A stretch of 64,000 nt of DNA from Rikenellaceae bacterium (lineage in GTDB: Bacteria > Bacteroidota > Bacteroidia > Bacteroidales > Rikenellaceae). The translations under genes and the position numbers were made by a program. The notes below the pieces were generated by a model. The model saw nothing but the letters and a program-made list of their open reading frames with translations. It made no database searches and was not told where the DNA came from. This document shows, piece by piece, positions 17,285 through 26,196 of the stretch. How positions within the stretch are numbered: position 1 is the stretch's first letter; each line of letters opens with the position of its first letter. The stretch is taken from the NCBI GenBank assembly GCA_902362705.1, contig CABIXK010000001.1, positions 1 through 64,000 on the forward strand, written 5' to 3'.

Positions 17285-17347
17285 CGTTGAGGATGCGGCG
17301 ATTCCGGCTCTTTTTATTATATTCGTATTCTGAAAAGTCCGAATCGT

Positions 17348-19768
17348 ATGCCGAAAGGTCTCCTGCTTCTGTCGGTGCTCCTGCTCGCGTGGGGAGGGGC
17401 TGCGGCGCAGCCCCCCGACGACGAGTACTATCCCTACGCCTCCTACGAGGAGCCGGCGCGGAGGGTGGAGAGCGACACCGCGCTCTTCTATCGTGCCGTG
17501 CAGCGCCCCGCGGACCTCTACGGCGAGCTGACGGCCTTCGACCGGGCCGACGTGGCGTGGCGGCGGCGCGGCGTGGCCTACGCCTCGGCGCCGACGCTGC
17601 TCGACGGGGTGGCCGTCGCCGCGCGCCATGCTACGGCGCTACGGTTGCTGGGGGCCGAGGAGGTACGCACGCCGGGCGGCGCGGCGGGGATCGATGCCGG
17701 GGCTGCGGCAGGCGGCGGACGGGTGTTCCGCTTCGGGGCGGGGGAGCCGCTGAGGCCCTACCGCGCGGCGGTGCGCTACGTCGGGCGCGACTACCGTGCC
17801 GGCGCGCGCCTCTCGGCGCAGCGCGAGGCGGGGCGCGGATGGCGCCTGGCGGCCGCCGCCGACCTGCGCATGGGGCGCGACGGGCGCATCGAGGGGGTCT
17901 TCACCGATGCTGCGACGGCGGCTCTGAGGGCCGACAAGCGGTGGCGCTCGGGGCGCGGGCTCGCACTGACGCTGCTGGCGCCCCTATCGGTGCGGGGTAT
18001 GCGCCTCTCGTCGGTGGAGGAGGCCTTCCGCCTGACGGGTGACCCCTACTACAATCCCGCGTGGGGGCTGCAAGGGGGGCGGGTGCGCTCGTCGCGCGTG
18101 AGGCGCGAGTGGATGCCCGCGGCCGTGGGGCGGTGGAGCATGCCCCTCGGGGCGGCCGCGTCGCTCGAGGTGTCGTTCGGCGCCGAGGCGGGCGTGCGCC
18201 GATACAGCGCGCTGGGGTGGTACGACGCGCGCACGCCCATGCCCGACAACTACCGCTACCTGCCCTCGTGGACGGGCGACGGGGCCAACGAGGAGGCGTG
18301 GCGCCGCGCCGACCCGCGCTATACGCAGATCGACTGGGACGCCCTGATCGCCGCCAACCGTCTGGCGGGCGGGCCGGCGCGCTATGCGCTCGAGGAGCGA
18401 GTCACGCGGTCCACGGCCGCCGAGGCGCGCGCGTGGCTCACCGCGCGGCCGTCGCCCTATCTGACGCTGGGCTGCGGCGTGGAGCTCTCCTGCGTCTCGG
18501 AGCGCAGCTACAAGCAGCTGCGCGACCTGCTCGGGGCCCGATACCTGCCCGACATCGACCACTATCTGGTCGACGACGACACCTACGGCAATCTGCTTCA
18601 GAACGACCTGCGCCGCCCGGGGCGGCTTGTGGACGAGGGCGGCCGCTTCGGCTACGACTATGCGCTCCGAAGGCGGCGCGCTGCCGTGCATCTGGCCGTG
18701 GAGTGGCGGAGCGACCGCCTGCGCGCGGCCGCCGATGCCGTGTTCGGCGCGGCGAGCGTCGTGCGGCGGGGCTACTACGAGAAGGAGCTCTTCCCCGGCG
18801 CACGCTCCTACGGCCTGTCGCGCACGCTGCGCTTCGTGCCCTACGCCCTCGGTGCGGAGGTGGGGTGGAGCTTCTCGCCGCGCAGCTATCTCGCGCTCGC
18901 GGGCCGCATCGCCGCTGCCGAGCCCGCGCCCGAGGCGCTCTTCTTCCAGCCGCTCTACAACAACCGCACGGTCGACGACCCCGTGCCGGAGCGCCGCTTC
19001 GGCGTCGAGTTGCGCTACCGCCGCACGGCGCCCCGCGCGACGATCGAGCTGGCGGCTTTCGCCTCGGCGTCGTTCGATGCCATGCTCACGCGTCGCTACT
19101 ACGACGACCTGGCGGGGCGCTACTGCGATCTGGCGGCGCAGGGGATCGGGCGACTGGCGTGGGGCGCCGAGGCGGCCGTCGAGTGGCGGCCCGCCGACCG
19201 CTGGCAGGTGGCGGCGACCGCCTCAGGCGGGTGGTCGGGCTACATCCGCGATCCGCGCCTGACGATCCTCTCCGACAGCGACAATACGGCGGTCGACGTC
19301 GGGGCCGCGAGCCATCTGGGCGGCTGCCGCACGGGCGCCGTGCCGCAGATGATGCTCTCGGCGCGCGTGGTGCACTTCGCGCCCCGCGGCTGGGGATTCC
19401 GCCTCTCGGCCGGATATGCGGGGCTGCGCTATGCCGAGCCGACCTTCGTGCGGCGCACGGCCCGCGTGGCGCTGGAGGCCGGTACGACGCCCGAGGCCTT
19501 CGCGGCTCTGGTGGCGCAGGAGCGGCTGCCGGATGCAGTGACGCTCGACGCGGCGCTGTTCAAGAGCTTTTATTTCGGCCGTTCGCGCCTCACGCTCTCG
19601 TGCACGGCCGACAACCTGCTGGGCACGACCTGCCCCTACGACGGCTACGAGTCGATGCGCGTGGGGCGGCTGCGGAGCGGCGCCGACGAGGCGTGGCGTC
19701 CCCACGCCACGCGGTACAGCTATGCCGCACCCCGTTCGGTGACGCTCTCGGCGGCGTATGCCTTCTGA
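17348..19768 (+). CDS. Outer-membrane beta-barrel protein, TonB-receptor-like
   Basis: An 806-residue protein with a clear signal peptide (MPKGLLLLSVLLLAWGGAAA, cleavage near AAAQ) and alternating strand patterns to the end, closing with VTLSAAYAF, a typical barrel-terminal aromatic. Features such as LEVSFGAEAGVRRYSALGWYD, a glycine-rich turn pattern and a late DNLLGTTCPYDGYESMRVGR resemble TonB-dependent receptor barrels. The N-terminal plug signature is degenerate (only VAVAARHATALRLLGAEEV is suggestive), and no carboxypeptidase-like domain is present. It could be a receptor with an atypical plug or another large outer-membrane barrel; the ligand is unknown. It is preceded by a terminator, so it is probably transcribed alone. 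Confidence 0.7.
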   Translation: MPKGLLLLSVLLLAWGGAAAQPPDDEYYPYASYEEPARRVESDTALFYRAVQRPADLYGELTAFDRADVAWRRRGVAYASAPTLLDGVAVAARHATALRLLGAEEVRTPGGAAGIDAGAAAGGGRVFRFGAGEPLRPYRAAVRYVGRDYRAGARLSAQREAGRGWRLAAAADLRMGRDGRIEGVFTDAATAALRADKRWRSGRGLALTLLAPLSVRGMRLSSVEEAFRLTGDPYYNPAWGLQGGRVRSSRVRREWMPAAVGRWSMPLGAAASLEVSFGAEAGVRRYSALGWYDARTPMPDNYRYLPSWTGDGANEEAWRRADPRYTQIDWDALIAANRLAGGPARYALEERVTRSTAAEARAWLTARPSPYLTLGCGVELSCVSERSYKQLRDLLGARYLPDIDHYLVDDDTYGNLLQNDLRRPGRLVDEGGRFGYDYALRRRRAAVHLAVEWRSDRLRAAADAVFGAASVVRRGYYEKELFPGARSYGLSRTLRFVPYALGAEVGWSFSPRSYLALAGRIAAAEPAPEALFFQPLYNNRTVDDPVPERRFGVELRYRRTAPRATIELAAFASASFDAMLTRRYYDDLAGRYCDLAAQGIGRLAWGAEAAVEWRPADRWQVAATASGGWSGYIRDPRLTILSDSDNTAVDVGAASHLGGCRTGAVPQMMLSARVVHFAPRGWGFRLSAGYAGLRYAEPTFVRRTARVALEAGTTPEAFAALVAQERLPDAVTLDAALFKSFYFGRSRLTLSCTADNLLGTTCPYDGYESMRVGRLRSGADEAWRPHATRYSYAAPRSVTLSAAYAF

Positions 19769-19902
19769 GGCAGCGGCGGGGGAGGCGGGACTGCCGGCCC
19801 GGTCGAGCGGTTTTGGGAGAGCGGGCCGGTCTCGTGAGGGGCGATCCGGCGGGTCTCCGCGGGGCATGCTGTCGATTCGGCGATAAATAATCGGCTGTTT
19901 TC

Positions 19903-19933
19903 TTGGCCGTTTCGTTTCGATTTCGTAAATTGA
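19903..19933 (+). promoter_or_regulatory. Probable Bacteroidetes promoter for alanine dehydrogenase
   Basis: TTG at 19903-19905 and TAAATTGA at 19926-19933 are separated by 20 bp, close to the TTTG-N19-21-TAnnTTTG consensus. The start codon lies 28 bp after the -7 box. Confidence 0.45.
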
Positions 19934-19961
19934 GGGCACCAAACCCTAAAACTTTCAACCT

Positions 19962-21068
19962 ATGCTGATCGGTGTCCCCAAAGAGATCAAGAACAACGAG
20001 AACCGCGTCGGGCTGACCCCGGCCGGTGTGCAGGAACTCGTCCGTCGCGGCCATCGCGTCGCGGTGCAGGCTTCGGCCGGCGAGAACAGCGGCTTCACGG
20101 ATGACGACTACAAGGCCGTCGGGGCCGAGATCCTCCCCTCGATCGAGGCGGTCTACGCCGCGGCGGAGATGATCGTGAAGGTCAAGGAGCCGATCGCCCC
20201 CGAGTATCCGCTCGTGAGGCGCGACCAGGTGGTATTCACCTACTTCCACTTCGCCAGCAGCGAGCCTCTGACCCGCGCGATGGTCGCCAGCGGGGCGGTG
20301 TGCTGCGCCTACGAGACCGTAGAGCGCGCCGACCGCTCGCTGCCGCTGCTCATCCCCATGTCGGAGGTCGCCGGCCGCATGTCGACGCAGGAGGGGCGCT
20401 ACTTCCTCGAAAAGCCCCGCGGCGGCAAGGGCAAGCTGCTGGGCGGCGTGCCGGGCGTGAAGCCGGCGAAGGTCTTCGTGATAGGCGCGGGCGTCGTAGG
20501 CACGGCGGCGGCGCGCACGGCGGCCGGAACGGGTGCCGACGTGACGATCTGCGACATCTCGTTGCAGCGGCTCACCTACCTGGCCGACGTGATGCCCAAG
20601 AACGTCAAGACGCTCATGTCGTCGGAGTACAACATCCGCGAAGAGCTCAAGACGGCCGACCTGGTGATCGGTTCGGTGCTGATCCCCGGAGCGAAGGCCC
20701 CGAAGCTGGTGACGCGCGACATGCTGCGCGACATGCAGCCCGGCACGGTGATGGTCGACGTGGCCATCGACCAGGGCGGCTGCTTCGAGACGTCGCGCCC
20801 GACGACGCACGAGGATCCGGTCTACTACGTCGACGGCATCCTCCACTACTGCGTGGCCAACATCCCCGGGGCGGTGCCCTACACCTCGACCCTGGCGCTG
20901 ACCAACGCCACGCTGCCCTATGTCGTCCAGCTGGCCGACAAGGGGTGGCGCCGCGCCTGCCGCGAGAACCGCGAGCTGGAGCTGGGGCTGAACGTCGTCG
21001 GGGGCAAGGTGGTCTACAGACCCGTGGCCGAGGCCTGGGGGCTGCCCTGGGAGCCGATCGAGCTGTGA
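19962..21068 (+). CDS. ald: Alanine dehydrogenase
   Basis: A 368-residue cytoplasmic enzyme interconverting L-alanine with pyruvate and ammonia using NAD. The N-terminus MLIGVPKEIKNNENRVGLTP is characteristic. The substrate-binding lysine lies in MIVKVKEP and the catalytic histidine in FTYFHFASS. The Rossmann fold carries the NAD motif VIGAGVVGTAAARTAAGTGA followed by the Asp-ending strand VTICD. The late DVAIDQGGCFET segment is also conserved. Full family length. It stands alone with its own promoter and a GC-rich downstream hairpin. With glutamine synthetase in the same window it touches ammonia handling, but the two are not in one operon. Confidence 0.94.
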   Translation: MLIGVPKEIKNNENRVGLTPAGVQELVRRGHRVAVQASAGENSGFTDDDYKAVGAEILPSIEAVYAAAEMIVKVKEPIAPEYPLVRRDQVVFTYFHFASSEPLTRAMVASGAVCCAYETVERADRSLPLLIPMSEVAGRMSTQEGRYFLEKPRGGKGKLLGGVPGVKPAKVFVIGAGVVGTAAARTAAGTGADVTICDISLQRLTYLADVMPKNVKTLMSSEYNIREELKTADLVIGSVLIPGAKAPKLVTRDMLRDMQPGTVMVDVAIDQGGCFETSRPTTHEDPVYYVDGILHYCVANIPGAVPYTSTLALTNATLPYVVQLADKGWRRACRENRELELGLNVVGGKVVYRPVAEAWGLPWEPIEL

Positions 21069-21075
21069 CGGTGCG

Positions 21076-21102
21076 GGCGGGGCTTCCGGGCGGAGCCCCG
21101 CC
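21076..21102 (+). terminator. Possible terminator hairpin after alanine dehydrogenase
   Basis: A nine-base perfect stem (ggcggggct / agccccgcc) is followed by only a weak T-rich stretch (tgtcgttt), so intrinsic termination is plausible but not certain. Confidence 0.45.
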
Positions 21103-21173
21103 TGTCGTTTCCGGCGGACGGCGTTTTCCGATTCGGGATAATTTCACTATCTTAGCGCCCAAAATCAGCGTAT

Positions 21174-22187
21174 ATGGCAGGATCTAATTTCGTGGATTAC
21201 GTCAAGATATTCGCCCGCTCGGGCCACGGAGGCGCCGGGTCGGCCCACTTCCGCCGCGAGAAGTTCGTGGCGTTCGGAGGTCCCGACGGCGGCGACGGCG
21301 GCAAGGGGGGCAGCATCGTGCTGGTGGGCGAGCGGCAGTACTGGACGCTCATCCACCTCAAATACCAGCGCCACCAGTTCGCCGAGGACGGACAGTGCGG
21401 CTCGGGCGCCCGCTCGACGGGCAAGGATGCCCCCGACATCGTCATCCCCGTGCCGCTGGGCACGGTGGCGCGCCGCGTGGTGGAGCAGGAGGACGGCACG
21501 ACGACGACCGAATACGTGGGCGAGGTGACGGCCGACGGCGAGCGGCTGGTGCTGCTCAAGGGCGGCCGCGGAGGCCTGGGCAACTGGCACTTCAAGAGCG
21601 CCACCAACCAGACGCCGCGCTACGCCCAGCCGGGCGAGGAGGGCGACGAGGGTGCCTTCATCCTGGAGCTGAAGGTGCTGGCCGACGTGGGGCTGGTGGG
21701 CTTCCCCAATGCGGGCAAGTCGACGCTGCTGTCGGTGGTCTCGGCCGCCAAGCCCAAGATCGCCAACTACGCCTTCACGACGCTGGAGCCCAACCTGGGC
21801 ATCGTGGAGGTGCGCGACCACAAGTCTTTCGTCATGGCCGACATCCCCGGCATCATCGAGGGTGCGCACGAGGGCCGCGGCCTGGGCACGCGCTTCCTGC
21901 GCCACATCGAGCGCAACTCGGTGCTGCTCTTCATGATCCCGGCCGACAGCGACGACGTGAAGCGCGACTACGAGGTGCTGCTGGGCGAGCTGACGCAGTA
22001 CAACCCCGAGCTGCTCGACAAGGAGCGGCTGCTGGCCGTGACCAAGTGCGACATGCTGGACGAGGAGCTCATGGAGGAGATGCGCGGGCAGCTGCCCGAG
22101 GGTATTCCGTCGGTGTTCATCTCGTCGGTGGCCGGGCTCAACATCCAGCGGCTCAAGGATATGCTCTGGGAGGCGTTGCAGAAGTAG
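21174..22187 (+). CDS. obg: GTPase Obg (ribosome assembly / stress GTPase)
   Basis: A 337-residue GTPase needed for late large-subunit ribosome assembly and growth control. The glycine-rich Obg fold fills about residues 1-158 ([31 protein letters not shown]). The G domain follows: G1 as [10 protein letters not shown]2 region [13 protein letters not shown]3 as [17 protein letters not shown]4 as TKCDM in place of the usual NKxD (Thr for Asn, seen in some Obg), and G5 as SSVAG. The variable C-terminal domain is absent, as in many Bacteroidetes. The short leader contains TATCTTAG at 21148-21155, a near match to the -7 box. A strong terminator follows. Confidence 0.94.
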   Translation: MAGSNFVDYVKIFARSGHGGAGSAHFRREKFVAFGGPDGGDGGKGGSIVLVGERQYWTLIHLKYQRHQFAEDGQCGSGARSTGKDAPDIVIPVPLGTVARRVVEQEDGTTTTEYVGEVTADGERLVLLKGGRGGLGNWHFKSATNQTPRYAQPGEEGDEGAFILELKVLADVGLVGFPNAGKSTLLSVVSAAKPKIANYAFTTLEPNLGIVEVRDHKSFVMADIPGIIEGAHEGRGLGTRFLRHIERNSVLLFMIPADSDDVKRDYEVLLGELTQYNPELLDKERLLAVTKCDMLDEELMEEMRGQLPEGIPSVFISSVAGLNIQRLKDMLWEALQK

Positions 22188-22210
22188 AGCGTCTCGGCCT
22201 ATTCGTGTAG

Positions 22211-22247
22211 CGGGCCCGCGACCGATGGAAGGTCGCGGGCCCGTTTT
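22211..22247 (+). terminator. Rho-independent terminator after obg
   Basis: A perfect 13-bp stem (cgggcccgcgacc / ggtcgcgggcccg) with a seven-base loop is followed by four T. The gene on the other side converges, and the stem may also help to insulate it. Confidence 0.88.
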
Positions 22248-22262
22248 GTCGTGCGCGTACGA

Positions 22263-23099
22263 TCAGGGGGTGAGGATGCGGCGCGCGGTGATGCGCAGCG
22301 AGTAGCTGCCGTTGAAGCAGTCGACGATGCCGCAGAGCGTCACGGGCCCGGCGGGCAGCGGCTCCTCGGCGTAGAGGCACGAGGCGGAGGTGCGGACGGT
22401 GAGCCGGCGCCCCGCGGCGTCGACGGCCGTGCGTTCGGTGGCGACGGGGCGCAGCGTTGCGGGGTCGAGGTCGCACCATGCGGCAGATTCGGTGAAGCGC
22501 AGGCCGTCGAGGCGCACGTAGGTGTCGATGCGCTCGGGCGTCCGGATCGCGTCGGCGGTGACGGGCCCGACCTCGGGCATGCCGGCGTGGCCTTCGCAGC
22601 GGAGGTGGCGCGAGATGCGATCGGCGGGGATGCGCGCGACGCCGTAGCGGGCGTCGGGGGCGCTGCCGAGCACGACGCGCCCGCCGTAGAGGCCCAGCGC
22701 CAGCCCGTCGCACTGCACGGTGACCGTGCTCCCGAGCGGGAAGAGATCGGCCAGCCGCGCGCGGTCGAGGGCGATGCGCAGGCCGCCCGTGTCGTCCTCG
22801 ATGACGATCTCGTGCGGGAACTCGCCGTAGCGGTCGTTGGCCGTGACGACGCCCCGCACGGCCAGCGGCTCCGCGACGACGTGGCCGGCGGCCGACGTAC
22901 AACGCTGCTTGAGCGCGCGGATCGAGCGCAGCGACCCCTCGGGCACCTCGCCCAGCGAGAGCGTCGAGGCGCGGTCGCAGCCGGCGGCGAGCAGCAGGCA
23001 GAGCAGCGTGCAGAGCCGCGCCGCCAAGCGGCGAGGCCGGAGCCGGGCGGCAGTTCGGGTCGGGCGGTCGTGGTGCGGGTGCGGAGCGGCTGGGCGCAT
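22263..23099 (-). CDS. DUF5689-type OB-fold lipoprotein
   Basis: A 278-residue predicted lipoprotein: an arginine-rich N-terminus, then RLCTLLCLLLAAGC, so lipidation at that Cys. The body has the DUF5689/OB-like pattern VRGVVTANDRYGEFPHEIVI with EDDTGGLRIALD, followed by LGSTVTVQCDGLALGLYGG. DUF5689 proteins are Bacteroidetes surface or periplasmic proteins of unknown function. An in-frame ATG further upstream (about 23279) would overlap the preceding gene by 128 bp and give a non-signal N-terminus, so 23099 is preferred. It is the last gene of a leftward operon after serB and a related lipoprotein (52-bp gap). The two lipoproteins look like paralogues from tandem duplication. Confidence 0.7.
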   Translation of the reverse strand: MRPAAPHPHHDRPTRTAARLRPRRLAARLCTLLCLLLAAGCDRASTLSLGEVPEGSLRSIRALKQRCTSAAGHVVAEPLAVRGVVTANDRYGEFPHEIVIEDDTGGLRIALDRARLADLFPLGSTVTVQCDGLALGLYGGRVVLGSAPDARYGVARIPADRISRHLRCEGHAGMPEVGPVTADAIRTPERIDTYVRLDGLRFTESAAWCDLDPATLRPVATERTAVDAAGRRLTVRTSASCLYAEEPLPAGPVTLCGIVDCFNGSYSLRITARRILTP

Positions 23100-23151
23100 C
23101 GTGTGCTGCGCCCCGCTCCCTGCCGCCGGCCGTGCCGGGGCGGACGGGCCG

Positions 23152-23913
23152 TTACTCTTCGCTGCAATCCCTTTCATCGCGCAGTTTGAGCAGGTATCGC
23201 CCGTGGGCGGTGTCGTATTGGAGGATGCCGCGCAGGATGCAGCGTCCCGCGGGCGGCTCGCGGCGGGCGAAGTCGGCATATTCGCTCACGTAGGTGTGGA
23301 TGGCGCGCCCGCTCTGGTCGACGAAGCGCCGGTAGCCGGCCCAGGAGGCCTCGTCGAGCTCCTCGGGCTCGTAGCGCAGCCCCTCGATGCGCACCAGCGT
23401 GCCGCACAGCCCGGGGGCGAGCTCCGCGAGCGGGAGGCGCGTGGCCTCGACCGGCCCGACGGACCCGGCGCGGCGGAGCACGGCGTCGAGCGCCGGACGC
23501 GAGGGGATGTAGTCGGTGGGGTAGCGGCTGCCCGGGGCGGGCGGAGCCCCCGCCTGGAGCACGCCGTAGGAGCTGCCCAAGGCCAGCCCCCGGAGCCGCA
23601 GCGTGACGGGGCAGCCGACGGGAAAGTCGACGTGGAGGCGGTCGACCGCCGCGCGGATCTCCATGCCGGCGCCCTCGTGCTCGATGGTAAGCGTGCGGTA
23701 GAAGTTGCCGCTGCGGTCGTCGGCCGTGATGCGGCCCGCGACGACGAGGTCGCCCTCGACGGTGACGCTCCCGCCCGCGTGGAGCCGCCGCAGCTCGGCG
23801 ATGGTCGTCGTGGCCGCCTCGGCCTCGGGCTCTCCGGGCAGAGGGAAGCCTCCGTCGTGGCAGGCGGCGAGCAGCAGCGCGAGGAGCAGGGTGAGGTGCT
23901 GGGCGGGGCGCAC
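23152..23913 (-). CDS. DUF5689-type OB-fold lipoprotein
   Basis: A 253-residue lipoprotein with the signal MRPAQHLTLLLALLLAAC and lipidated Cys 18. The OB-like core reads VEGDLVVAGRITADDRSGNF then YRTLTIEHEGAGMEI, and FPVGCPVTLRLRGLALGSSYG parallels the downstream lipoprotein. It starts only 4 bp after the serB stop codon, so translation is probably coupled to serB. The reason for placing surface lipoproteins behind a serine-biosynthesis gene is not known. Confidence 0.75.
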   Translation of the reverse strand: MRPAQHLTLLLALLLAACHDGGFPLPGEPEAEAATTTIAELRRLHAGGSVTVEGDLVVAGRITADDRSGNFYRTLTIEHEGAGMEIRAAVDRLHVDFPVGCPVTLRLRGLALGSSYGVLQAGAPPAPGSRYPTDYIPSRPALDAVLRRAGSVGPVEATRLPLAELAPGLCGTLVRIEGLRYEPEELDEASWAGYRRFVDQSGRAIHTYVSEYADFARREPPAGRCILRGILQYDTAHGRYLLKLRDERDCSEE

Positions 23914-23917
23914 GGCG

Positions 23918-25138
23918 TTATTCGATGCGTGAATCCTTCAGCCCGAGGAAGTAGAGGATGCCGTCGAGGCCGATGGTGGAGATCGACTGGCGCGCCGTGG
24001 CCTTGACCTTGGGCTTGGCGTGGAAGGCGATGCCGAGGCCCGCGAGGTTGAGCATCGGCAGGTCGTTGGCCCCGTCGCCCACGGCCACCGACTGGGCGAT
24101 GTTGATCCCCTCGAACTGGCACAGCAGGCGCAGCAGCTCGGCCTTGCGGCGGCCGTCGACCACCTCGCCCAGGAAGCGGCCCGTCAGGCGGCCTCCCTCG
24201 ACCTCCAGCTCGTTGGCGTAGACATAGTCGAAGCCGTACTTCTGGCGCAGGTAGTTGCCGAAGTAGGTGAAGCCGCCCGAGAGGATCGCCGTCTTGTAGC
24301 CCACGCGCTTGAGGATGGTCATCATGCGCTCCAGCCCCTCGGTGATGGGGAGGTTGTGGGCGATCTCCTCCATGACGGAGACGTCGAGCCCCTCGAGCAG
24401 CGCCACGCGCTCGGTGAAGCTCTCGCGGAAGTCGATCTCGCCCCGCATGGCGCGGGCCGTGATCTCGCGCACCTGGTCGCCCACGCCCGCACGCTCGGCC
24501 AGCTCGTCGATCACCTCGGTCTCGATGAGCGTCGAGTCCATGTCGAAGCATATCAGGCGGCGGCTGCGGCGGTAGATGTCGTCGCGCTGGAACGAGACGT
24601 CGACGCCCGTATCCGAGAGGTTCATGAAGCCCTCCTGCATGGCGCTGCGCTCCTGGTCGGTGACCGACCCGCGCACCGAGAGCTCGATGCACGACTTGGC
24701 CGGGCCGTCGCTCCCCTCCAGCGGCATGCGGCCCGTCAGACGGCGGATGGCGTCGATGTTGAGCCCGTGGTGCGCCACCACGCGCGTGACCTCGGCGATG
24801 TGGCGCGCCGTGACCTCGCGGCCGAGCAGCGTGATGATGTGGCGGTTCTTGCCCTGGCGCGCCACCCAGGCGTCGTACTCCTCCTCGGCGATGGGGGTGA
24901 AGCGGATCATCACGCCCAGCTCCGAGGCCTTGAACAGCAGCTCCTTCATGATGAAGCCCGACTTGTCGGCCGTGGTCTTGATGAGGATGCCCAGCGTGAG
25001 CGACTGGTGGATGTTGGCCTGGCCGATGTCGAGGATGAAGGCGTCGTAGCGCGCGAGGATCTCCGTGAGCGAAGAGGTCATGCCGGGCTTGTCCTCGCCC
25101 GAGATGTTTATCTGGATGATTTCGATGTCGTTCTGCAT
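23918..25138 (-). CDS. serB: Phosphoserine phosphatase with N-terminal ACT domains
   Basis: A 406-residue enzyme for the last step of L-serine synthesis (phosphoserine to serine). Two ACT-like regulatory domains occupy about residues 5-175 (IQINISGEDKPGMTSSLTEI and HIITLLGREVTARHIAEVT). The HAD catalytic domain follows: motif I CFDMDSTLIETEVIDELA, motif II AILSGGFTYF, a motif III lysine in DGRRKAELL, and motif IV AVGDGANDLPML. The ACT domains suggest feedback control by an amino acid, probably serine. Full length for the two-ACT form. It heads a leftward operon with two DUF5689 lipoproteins and has a promoter divergent from mscS. Confidence 0.94.
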   Translation of the reverse strand: MQNDIEIIQINISGEDKPGMTSSLTEILARYDAFILDIGQANIHQSLTLGILIKTTADKSGFIMKELLFKASELGVMIRFTPIAEEEYDAWVARQGKNRHIITLLGREVTARHIAEVTRVVAHHGLNIDAIRRLTGRMPLEGSDGPAKSCIELSVRGSVTDQERSAMQEGFMNLSDTGVDVSFQRDDIYRRSRRLICFDMDSTLIETEVIDELAERAGVGDQVREITARAMRGEIDFRESFTERVALLEGLDVSVMEEIAHNLPITEGLERMMTILKRVGYKTAILSGGFTYFGNYLRQKYGFDYVYANELEVEGGRLTGRFLGEVVDGRRKAELLRLLCQFEGINIAQSVAVGDGANDLPMLNLAGLGIAFHAKPKVKATARQSISTIGLDGILYFLGLKDSRIE

Positions 25139-25181
25139 GGTCTGATGTGCGTGGGGAATGGGGATTTCGTAAAAAGCATTA

Positions 25182-25219
25182 CAAAGTTAATAAACTTCTC
25201 TTTTTTTTGGCTACTTTTG
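25182..25219. promoter_or_regulatory. Divergent promoters of serB (-) and mscS (+)
   Basis: On the leftward strand TAACTTTG (25182-25189) lies 43 bp upstream of serB. On the rightward strand TACTTTTG (25212-25219) lies 25 bp upstream of mscS. Both match TAnnTTTG exactly in an AT-rich pocket; -33 boxes are weak. Confidence 0.55.
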
Positions 25220-25244
25220 CCGCGTAAACTTCATTCCGATAGCT

Positions 25245-26165
25245 ATGTTTTGGACCATCCTCCTCCAGGCCGACGCTCCGGCCGGCCCCCTGATGCTGCC
25301 CGACAGCGTGCAGAAAGCCAACTTCGCCCAGACGGTCGAGAAGCTGGCCAACCTCGATCTGCACGAGCTGCTGCGCTCGATGCTCTCCGAGACGATCTGG
25401 ATCCTCGTCAAGATCGCCGTGGCGCTGGCCATCTACTTCGTCGGCCGCTGGATCGTGAGGCGCATCCTGCGGCTGCTCGACGCCGCCTTCGAGCGCCGCC
25501 GCGTCGACGTGTCGCTGCGCCAGTTCATGCGCAATACCGTGAGCGTGGTCTTCTCGCTCATCCTCATCATGATCGTCGTGCAGACGCTGGGCGTCAACGT
25601 CACGTCGCTCATCGCCGTCTTCTCGGCCGCTACGCTGGCCATAGGTATGGCGCTGAGCGGCACGGCGCAGAACTTCGCCGGCGGCGTGATGATCCTCCTG
25701 ATGAAGCCCTACCGCGTGGGCGACTTCATCTCGGCGCAGGGCCAGTCGGGCACCGTGCGCGAGATCAAGCTCTTCTCGACGGTCATCACCACGGGCGACA
25801 ACCAGACCATCTTCATCCCCAACAACTCCATCGCCACGGCCATCGTCGACAACTACTCGACGGCCGAGCTGCGGCGCGTGGACTGGACCGTCTCGATCAG
25901 CTACGGCGACGACATCGACGTGGCGCGGCAGGCCATCCTGGAGATCCTGAAGGCCGACGCGCGCGTGCTGGCCGACCCGGCCCCCGTGGTGTGGGTGGCG
26001 GCGCTGGCCGACAGCTCGGTCAACCTCTCGGCCCGCGCGTGGACCCGCAACGCCGACTACTGGGATCTCTTCTTCGAGACCAACGAGAAGCTCTACAAGA
26101 CGCTTCCCTCGCGCGGCGTGCGCTTCCCCTTCCCGCAGCTCGACGTGCGCATTGAAAAAGAGTAG
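25245..26165 (+). CDS. Small-conductance mechanosensitive channel, MscS family
   Basis: A 306-residue inner-membrane channel that releases osmolytes on hypo-osmotic shock. Three transmembrane helices are visible: about 57-73 (ILVKIAVALAIYFVGRWIV), about 95-115 (VVFSLILIMIVVQTLG), and the pore helix TM3 with the small-residue pattern AATLAIGMALSGTAQNFAGG. The beta domain follows with PYRVGDFI and FIPNNSIATAIVDNYS, then a C-terminal alpha/beta domain. The N-terminus has an extra hydrophobic segment before TM1. The following DUF5606 gene starts 31 bp downstream, so they may share a transcript. Confidence 0.92.
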   Translation: MFWTILLQADAPAGPLMLPDSVQKANFAQTVEKLANLDLHELLRSMLSETIWILVKIAVALAIYFVGRWIVRRILRLLDAAFERRRVDVSLRQFMRNTVSVVFSLILIMIVVQTLGVNVTSLIAVFSAATLAIGMALSGTAQNFAGGVMILLMKPYRVGDFISAQGQSGTVREIKLFSTVITTGDNQTIFIPNNSIATAIVDNYSTAELRRVDWTVSISYGDDIDVARQAILEILKADARVLADPAPVVWVAALADSSVNLSARAWTRNADYWDLFFETNEKLYKTLPSRGVRFPFPQLDVRIEKE

Positions 26166-26196
26166 CAACGATTATCAATAAAGCAACGACACTATT

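Larger units (their letters stand above)
15365..17290 (+). pseudogene. Broken SusC/RagA-type TonB receptor gene (two frameshifts, 3' part lost)
   Basis: This would encode a SusC-like outer-membrane receptor. The ATG at 15365 starts a plausible signal peptide (MKNICTVCGKSLLVLLCTV), but the frame is lost in a nine-C run at 15437-15445; with eight C it would continue into RVTGRVVDTAGEPVAGATV, the carboxypeptidase-like domain. The plug follows (DFFVRGM, ILIDNVE, SILKDA, LYGARGANGVILVTT). The conserved DATATALYG site is split by an in-frame 51-bp repeat expansion. Barrel sequence continues to YLNYAEG near 17047, where a five-G run shifts the frame by -1; GKDIQTSTYFEAAVD then appears in the other frame. 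After about 17092 the sequence stops looking like SusC and about half of a normal receptor is missing, as is any SusD. A deletion joining the gene to a foreign tail is the likeliest reading. Confidence 0.8.

Noticed and set aside
22263..23279. Longer start at 23279 for the DUF5689 lipoprotein
   Set aside because: It overlaps the upstream gene by 128 bp and hides the lipoprotein signal in the middle; the ATG at 23099 gives a proper signal peptide.
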